From UBA9160 sp035489755 (GTDB taxonomy: Bacteria > Myxococcota_A > UBA9160), in NCBI GenBank assembly GCA_035489755.1, contig DATGZK010000068.1, forward strand, positions 1 through 64,000: DNA of 64,000 nucleotides, in the 5' to 3' direction. Each line of letters starts with the position of its first letter. Within the stretch, counting starts at the first letter, position 1. The position numbers and the translations under genes were made by a program. Below the pieces are notes generated by a model. That model saw nothing but the letters and a program-made list of their open reading frames with translations. It was not told the DNA's origin and searched no databases. Below, one piece after another: positions 59,819 to 64,000 of the stretch.

Positions 59819-60350
59819 CGCGCACAGAGCCATCGGTCCCGCTGGCCTGTTCGCGGGCTCTCTGCACCGCGCGCACCCCCTTGCCCGGAGCGCGCAGGCG
59901 TTCGCGCAGCCGACGCGCCCACACCACAAGCGGCGCAAGGACGAGCCCATAGGCGCGCGCCGAGCTGCCATCCAGACGCCTCCAGCCCGCTGCACGGCCA
60001 CCTGTGCGTGCCCGTGCAGTCGCCACGCCGAGGATGTCACTGACGCAGATCCACCCATCGGCGCCGCGGCGGGCGTCGCCTCGGAGCAGCCACGCCTCAC
60101 CGCGGCGTCGGAGCACCCGATGGAGCACGAGGCGCTTTCCGGCGACGGCAAGCACGATTTCGCCCCGCCGTGGCGGCCGCGCCTCGAGTTTCACCCGGTC
60201 TCCGGGTCGGAGCGCAGGCCGCATCGACAAGCCTTGCGCGACGAGCTCGAGTGGGCCGGCAGCTAGGGCAGTGCGGAGCAGCTCTACGAGCTCGGGCCGG
60301 GCAACCTGACCGGCGGCCACCCTCGGATTTAGCGAGCCGGTTGCACGCAT
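59739..60350 (-). CDS. S24/S26-type peptidase of a peptide-modification cluster
   Basis: ATG 60350 gives 203 residues. It starts inside the previous gene (22-base overlap), or it may begin slightly later at a GTG. The serine-lysine dyad can be proposed as Ser42 in G-L-S-M-R-P and Lys72 in G-K-R-L-V-L-H-R, with the G-D-A box of the signal-peptidase/LexA fold in L-R-G-D-A. There is no clear transmembrane anchor. In the RiPP-like operon it may remove the leader peptide. The C-terminal 90 residues are basic and low complexity, and partly overlap the converging permease gene. Confidence 0.7.
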   Translation of the reverse strand: MRATGSLNPRVAAGQVARPELVELLRTALAAGPLELVAQGLSMRPALRPGDRVKLEARPPRRGEIVLAVAGKRLVLHRVLRRRGEAWLLRGDARRGADGWICVSDILGVATARARTGGRAAGWRRLDGSSARAYGLVLAPLVVWARRLRERLRAPGKGVRAVQRAREQASGTDGSVRAMRGRGSPGDARDRTRSAAQGPRGET

Positions 60351-61261
60351 GGGAGAGAGGTCGTTTGGGCGGACGCCAAGCGGGTGTGGTCGGCTGCGCC
60401 CCACGCGAAGGAAACCACGCGCCCGTCCTTGGGAAAGCCGAGTCGTAGGATGGGCACCCGGGCTGCGAGCTTCGCGGCCAAGTCAAGGCTCCTTTCGGCT
60501 GACACGGGATCGTGAAAGGGGGCGAACGCGTTGCCCAGAACGGCCGCCGCGCCGGCGGCACCTGCCAGGGGCTCCGCCTCGATCCCGCACGCGTGGTGGA
60601 TCAAGTGGATCGCTCGCAGCGACGCAGAATCGGAAAGCGAAAGCGGCGCATCCCCATGCCACGGTGTGCCGTGGGCACGGAAGCCCGACTCGGTCGGACG
60701 GATTGCGATCCGATCGTCCGAGAGCACACGCACATCGGGTGTGCTCTGCATGAGGCGTGCGATCGTCGTCTTGCCTGCGCCCGACGGTCCGCTGAAAAGG
60801 AGCGCCTCGCGCCCGCGCACCACTCCGCATGCGTGCAGCAGGAGTCCTCCCTCCCGAGCCAGCCGGTGCAGGAAGATCACTTCGTCGAGTGGATAGGCGA
60901 GAGGATAGTGACGCTCTCGCGCATAGAAGGACTCGGGATCGACCACGACTTCGCCGCTGCGGAACTCCGCGTCGAAGCGCGCCAAGCGTTGGAGTCGACC
61001 CTGGATTCGGAGCGCGATGACCCAGTCACGGCCGACTTGCGCGACGTCAAAAATCCCGCCGCCCGAGTCGTAGCGAAGCGCCTCGCTCGTGGGCGGTTCG
61101 GAGCGTCCCACGCGCACCCCCACGTGCACGTGCGCGGAGTCCGCAGACGAGGCGAAGCGCCGGAGAGGACCCGCAGGCCAGCGCCAGCGCAGCTCCGGAG
61201 GTACCTCGATCGCGATCTTGAGCTCCGCCACCGTAAGTCCGAGCAGCAGCGTACGGGCCAC
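60329..61261 (-). CDS. HPr kinase-like P-loop protein of a peptide-modification cluster
   Basis: GTG 61261 directly follows the precursor gene (2 bases after its stop), giving 310 residues. The Walker A loop is G-P-S-G-A-G-K-T-T, preceded by L-L-H-A-C-G, and a Walker B-like D-D-R-I follows. This matches the HPr kinase/phosphorylase-like proteins (DUF-type serine kinases) found in lasso-peptide and other RiPP clusters. Some phosphorylate the peptide. HPr itself is unlikely as substrate. The N-terminal 110 residues form an extra domain without assigned function. Confidence 0.8.
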   Translation of the reverse strand: MARTLLLGLTVAELKIAIEVPPELRWRWPAGPLRRFASSADSAHVHVGVRVGRSEPPTSEALRYDSGGGIFDVAQVGRDWVIALRIQGRLQRLARFDAEFRSGEVVVDPESFYARERHYPLAYPLDEVIFLHRLAREGGLLLHACGVVRGREALLFSGPSGAGKTTIARLMQSTPDVRVLSDDRIAIRPTESGFRAHGTPWHGDAPLSLSDSASLRAIHLIHHACGIEAEPLAGAAGAAAVLGNAFAPFHDPVSAERSLDLAAKLAARVPILRLGFPKDGRVVSFAWGAADHTRLASAQTTSLPCVQPAR

Positions 61262-61263
61262 GG

Positions 61264-61464
61264 CTAGCTTCCGATGTTCAAGCACATGACGGTGGGCTGG
61301 CTGGATTGCTGGCACGAGCCGGCCGCGCCCCCGAAGCCACCGGTGCCGACATCCATTTTGCAGTTGTCCGGGAAGCTCGCCATGACGTCGAGCTCGATCA
61401 GCCGGATCTGCGGCGGCTCATAGGGAAGCCGTCCCCCCGCCTTCCCGCCTTCCCCGCCGCTCAT
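61264..61464 (-). CDS. Candidate RiPP precursor peptide (66 residues)
   Basis: ATG 61464 overlaps the radical SAM stop (ATGA), and the stop TAG is followed two bases later by the kinase start. The peptide is Gly-rich at the start, then has Y15-E-P-P18-Q-I20, a Y-x-x-P-x-I/L motif like those bound by PqqD/RRE domains, and an E-L-D segment. The likely core is residues about 30-66, with Cys35, Cys51 and Cys61 and a G-T-G-G-F-G-G-A-A-G run. Three cysteines next to a radical SAM-SPASM enzyme point to thioether or C-C cross-links, but the type is unknown. No close family is recognised. Confidence 0.7.
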   Translation of the reverse strand: MSGGEGGKAGGRLPYEPPQIRLIELDVMASFPDNCKMDVGTGGFGGAAGSCQQSSQPTVMCLNIGS

Positions 61465-62666
61465 CGTACACCTCCGATCTGAAGGAGCGGGCTCGCGCCC
61501 TGACTCTTGCTCTTACAGCCCGATCCGCATCCTCCGCAGGCGCCACCTCCGGAGCCGGGCTCGCCGCTCGCATCCTCGAGCGCACCGCGATAGGTCTGCT
61601 CGCGCACCCCTGTGAGAGTGCAGAGAAAATCGACATTGGCGTGGTTGGTCTCTGTCTCCCAGAGTGCGATTCCCGGGCAGTTGTTACAGATCGCGCGGCT
61701 CTTGCAGCTTCCACATTTCGAGCCTTCCTCCCGCTTTAGGGACAGAATCTTCGGAAACTCTTCGAAGTAGATCTCTGCAAGATCGCGTTCACGCAGGCTG
61801 TGTTTGAAGTTTTTCACCATGAGACAGACCTGCACGTTGCCGTAGGGATCGATGTGCAGGGAGTTCTTCCCCGCGCCGCAGGAGAAAAGCGCGGTGGGAT
61901 CCAGCTCCGGCTGCGGCTCCTCGGCCAGGTATTTGCGCCAGGCGCGGTCCTTCTCGATGTCTTTGGCCTCGAAGGCAACGATCTCCTCGGCCGCCAGCCG
62001 CAGGACATGTGGCTTGTGCCCGCCGTCCATCGTCGCAAGAATCACCGGGTCGTAGCGGAAGTCGACGCCGAGGTCCTTGGCGAACTGGGCAATGCCCGCG
62101 ATTTCATGGGCATTGTCGCGCGTCACCGGACACTTAAGCGCCAGCGGGTGGGCGCTGGCCAGAACGCGCGAGATGCCGGCCAGACAGCGGTCGTAAGAAC
62201 CGGGGACGGCCACGACCTTTTCGTAGACACCCCGTGTCAAGCCATAGAGGGAGATCTCCACGAGATAGGGCGGGAGCTCCTCCCAAAGGTCTGCGATCCG
62301 GTCGTCGATCAGCGTGCCATTCGTGAAGACGGTCACGAGCATCCCCCGCTCTTTGGCATGCCGATACAGCGCGGCGAAGTCTTTGCGCAGCAGCGGATCG
62401 CCCCCGGTCATGAGGAGAAAGAGCGTCCCGAGGTCCGCGAGACGGTCGATAAGACTCCTGATCTCCTCCCCGGTGAGCTCGCGGCTCCGGTCGCCGGGTG
62501 GGCAGTAGCAATGGCCACAGTGGAGATTGCAGCGATAGGTGAGCTCGATCGAGGCAGACACGGGCGTACGGTCGGCCGCGATCCGCCGCTTGTAGTCCTT
62601 GCTGAGCGAGTCGCTCCGGACGTGCTCCAGCCCCGCCGCGACGAGCCCTGCGCGCGCAAAGTTCAT
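61461..62666 (-). CDS. Radical SAM-SPASM peptide maturase
   Basis: Encodes 401 residues. The radical SAM cluster motif is C46-x3-C50-x2-C53, followed by Cys55. G-G-D-P-L-L-R is the SAM-binding loop. The SPASM domain begins near residue 282 (C-G-A-G-K-N-S-L-H-I-D-P-Y-G-N) and has later cysteines in C-G-S-C and C-N-N-C for auxiliary [4Fe-4S] clusters. The C-terminus has an odd Gly/Cys-rich tail (A-C-G-G-C-G-S-G-C, residues about 382-390). Enzymes of this type install cross-links in ribosomal peptides. It overlaps both PqqD and precursor genes by ATGA. Confidence 0.92.
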   Translation of the reverse strand: MNFARAGLVAAGLEHVRSDSLSKDYKRRIAADRTPVSASIELTYRCNLHCGHCYCPPGDRSRELTGEEIRSLIDRLADLGTLFLLMTGGDPLLRKDFAALYRHAKERGMLVTVFTNGTLIDDRIADLWEELPPYLVEISLYGLTRGVYEKVVAVPGSYDRCLAGISRVLASAHPLALKCPVTRDNAHEIAGIAQFAKDLGVDFRYDPVILATMDGGHKPHVLRLAAEEIVAFEAKDIEKDRAWRKYLAEEPQPELDPTALFSCGAGKNSLHIDPYGNVQVCLMVKNFKHSLRERDLAEIYFEEFPKILSLKREEGSKCGSCKSRAICNNCPGIALWETETNHANVDFLCTLTGVREQTYRGALEDASGEPGSGGGACGGCGSGCKSKSQGASPLLQIGGVR

Positions 62667-62962
62667 CGCGCAGCCTCCGCGCGAGCCGTCGCGCAGCCGG
62701 TGCGTTCAAGATCTGCGCCGAACGCCGAAACATCGGCCAAGGCCCGAGCCGGATCGACCTCAAAGGCGCTGGCAACCGCTCCCGCGATTTCCCGCAGCGA
62801 GCGCGTGCCATCCAGAGCCTTCCAGACGAAGGTTCCCACGCTGTTCAGCGTAAAGAGACCCATCTCTTGGGCTCGCCGTCGCACCGGAACGAGAATCGTC
62901 TCTCCGGCGATCGTCCGTGCGACGACTCCCGATGCGCGACAGAGCACGCTCTCTTGTGTCAT
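62663..62962 (-). CDS. PqqD-family RiPP recognition element protein
   Basis: ATG 62962 gives 99 residues; longer in-frame versions are shadow of the previous gene. It has the PqqD fold signature: L-F-T-L-N-S-V-G-T-F-V-W-K-A-L-D-G near 40-56, and R-S-L-R-E-I-A-G-A-V-A-S-A-F near 60-73. PqqD-like domains bind the leader of precursor peptides and bring it to the radical SAM enzyme. It overlaps its neighbours on both sides (TAATG upstream, ATGA downstream). Confidence 0.9.
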   Translation of the reverse strand: MTQESVLCRASGVVARTIAGETILVPVRRRAQEMGLFTLNSVGTFVWKALDGTRSLREIAGAVASAFEVDPARALADVSAFGADLERTGCATARAEAAR

Positions 62963-64000
62963 TAAGAACCCTCTCCTGCCTGCAGCCAGGCTCGCGCGGG
63001 CTGCGCAAGACGGCGGCGAAACCTTGGTTCTTCGCCGCGCGCCGTGTACCACGCTGCGCCGGGAAGCGTTGCCCATGCCGCGGTGCGGGCGACATCCCAC
63101 CAGCTCTCGCCGAGCAGGAGCTTGGCGACCCGCCCGGGGCGGCGGCTCGCCTCGTCGCGCATCGAGGCCGAAAGGGAGCGGTGCAGAAGGCCGCGACGCA
63201 CCGGACCGGGTGCCAGCGCTGCGATCACTTCTTTCGGCACGGGCGTTCGGAACAGCTCGCGGGTCGCGACGAGCCCGGCGTAAAGCGGGCCGCGCACGCG
63301 CCACGCGCCAGCGGCTCGAACCACCGAATCCCAGTCGAGTGGGCTGGTCGTGAGAAGCCGGTGGAGATCGTGCAGCCAGATCCATCGTTCGTAGGCGTGG
63401 CGAGCGCCATGGACCGCAGCAAAGAGCAGATTTCCAAGTCGCGTGGGCTCAAGCCTTCCGGACTCCTCGTTTTTGACGCACAGCGTGCGCAAAAAGCGCT
63501 CGCCGGAAAAACTCATCCCGCGCAGCAAACTCTCTGGGCCGGCCGACGCCCAATGCAGTTCCACAAAGAGGTCGATGTCGCCATACCGCTTGTGAAAGGC
63601 AACCTCATGGCCCGCCGCGTAGAGACCAGTGCGAACTCGGGGCGATTGAATCGGCATGAAGCCGACGGTCTCAAGCACAGCGGACGCAAGGCCGCGCTCA
63701 TCCGCCGCCACCATGAGGTCAAGGTCGTCCATGGGTCGCAGGGCGGGGTCGAGGTACACGGGAGTCGCGCCACCGCCGTCGGGCGTGGTCGTAAGAAGCG
63801 CCCACCCCTTGAGCGGTGCGGCGGCGACGCCGTGGGCCTCCAGCGCCGCGAGCACCTCTTCGCCAGCGTCGAGGGCCACTACGTTCTTTCGCAGCGTCGC
63901 GAAGTAGATCCCGCGGCAGGCTTCGGTGAAGGCTCGCGGCAGGGCATCTCCGATGCGCCCATCGCACAGCGCGAGATGCACAAGGGGCGCCACGCGATGG
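62962..64000 (-). CDS. Nucleotidyltransferase-like protein of a peptide-modification cluster, 5' end outside window
   Basis: The frame is open to the window edge and the first visible residues (H-R-V-A-P-L-V) match the interior of the family, so the real start lies beyond 64000. At least 345 residues are seen. The R-P-M-D-D-L-D-L-M-V stretch is the nucleotide-transferase metal site. K-R-Y-G-D-I-D-L-F-V-E-L-H-W follows, typical of NTP_transf_5 proteins found in lasso and other RiPP operons beside HPrK-like proteins. Its action on the peptide is not known. It ends TAATG into the PqqD gene. Confidence 0.8.
   Translation of the reverse strand, partial: HRVAPLVHLALCDGRIGDALPRAFTEACRGIYFATLRKNVVALDAGEEVLAALEAHGVAAAPLKGWALLTTTPDGGGATPVYLDPALRPMDDLDLMVAADERGLASAVLETVGFMPIQSPRVRTGLYAAGHEVAFHKRYGDIDLFVELHWASAGPESLLRGMSFSGERFLRTLCVKNEESGRLEPTRLGNLLFAAVHGARHAYERWIWLHDLHRLLTTSPLDWDSVVRAAGAWRVRGPLYAGLVATRELFRTPVPKEVIAALAPGPVRRGLLHRSLSASMRDEASRRPGRVAKLLLGESWWDVARTAAWATLPGAAWYTARGEEPRFRRRLAQPARAWLQAGEGS

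Noticed and set aside
59739..64000. Lasso peptide biosynthesis cluster
   Set aside because: A kinase and nucleotidyltransferase of the lasso-associated type are present, but no asparagine-synthetase-like cyclase or transglutaminase-like leader peptidase is seen in the window. A radical SAM-SPASM enzyme is present instead.
1..64000. CRISPR arrays or phage structural genes
   Set aside because: No regularly spaced repeats and no capsid, tail, integrase or terminase-like proteins were seen.

Overview
This is a high-GC, gene-dense chromosomal window from a Gram-negative bacterium. It carries a LolD/MacB-type ABC system, lipoproteins, a PilT-family ATPase and VanZ. The gene order tRNA-Lys, tRNA-Leu, tig, clpP, clpX, lon, tRNA-Val, together with PilZ proteins, a KamA-type aminomutase, two acyl-CoA synthetases and a cytochrome P450, suggests a lineage of the former Deltaproteobacteria (Myxococcota, Desulfobacterota or Binatota). 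This placement is inferred from gene content only. Nothing looks like a plasmid or an intact phage.

Layout. 1-2.2 kb: a photolyase operon (end of a DCC-family gene, phrB-like, SRPBCC). 2.5-5.2 kb: a small accessory patch with a DUF4160/HTH pair, a RelE-type toxin with a CopG-type antitoxin, about 1.1 kb without a convincing gene, and a 3' fragment of tRNA-Gly that may be an integration scar. 5.2-11.5 kb: the protein quality-control block and three tRNA genes, all on the minus strand. 11.5-21 kb: minus-strand genes for a fused 5-oxoprolinase-like protein, an unusual type I phosphodiesterase, MurJ, and a KamA-like radical SAM protein coupled to an ATP-grasp ligase. 21-27.2 kb: VanZ, an acyl-CoA ligase, a histidine phosphatase, a serine hydrolase, a P450 and a divergent TetR regulator with an operator-like palindrome. 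27.3-36 kb: PilZ, RdgB, RNase PH, a cell-wall amidase, LarA, an exonuclease and a large von Willebrand protein. A MITE-like element sits exactly on the stop codons of larA and the exonuclease gene.

36-42.5 kb: a gamma-glutamylcyclotransferase-like protein, a YkgJ cysteine-cluster protein, a DUF7064-like protein and a complete BMP-type (nucleoside-like) ABC importer. The importer's ATPase appears to start at CTG. 42.6-51.4 kb: a papain-fold-like lipoprotein, small proteins, a MacAB/Lol-like export system, an AmpG-like MFS protein and an AI-2E-family protein. 51.6-58.1 kb: a PilT/PilU ATPase followed by a histidine kinase-like protein that has lost its phosphoacceptor histidine, then rpoZ, a lysine-rich histone-like peptide, a 30-residue COX24/bS22-like ribosomal protein, a TPR protein, a second acyl-CoA ligase and KhpA.

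58.3-64 kb: the most interesting part. A tightly overlapped minus-strand operon encodes a nucleotidyltransferase-like protein (running off the window), a PqqD/RRE protein, a radical SAM-SPASM enzyme, a 66-residue cysteine-containing candidate precursor peptide, an HPr-kinase-like protein and an S24/S26-type peptidase. It faces a two-gene ABC exporter. This has the composition of a ribosomally made, post-translationally modified peptide (RiPP) pathway. I cannot assign it to a described class from sequence alone.
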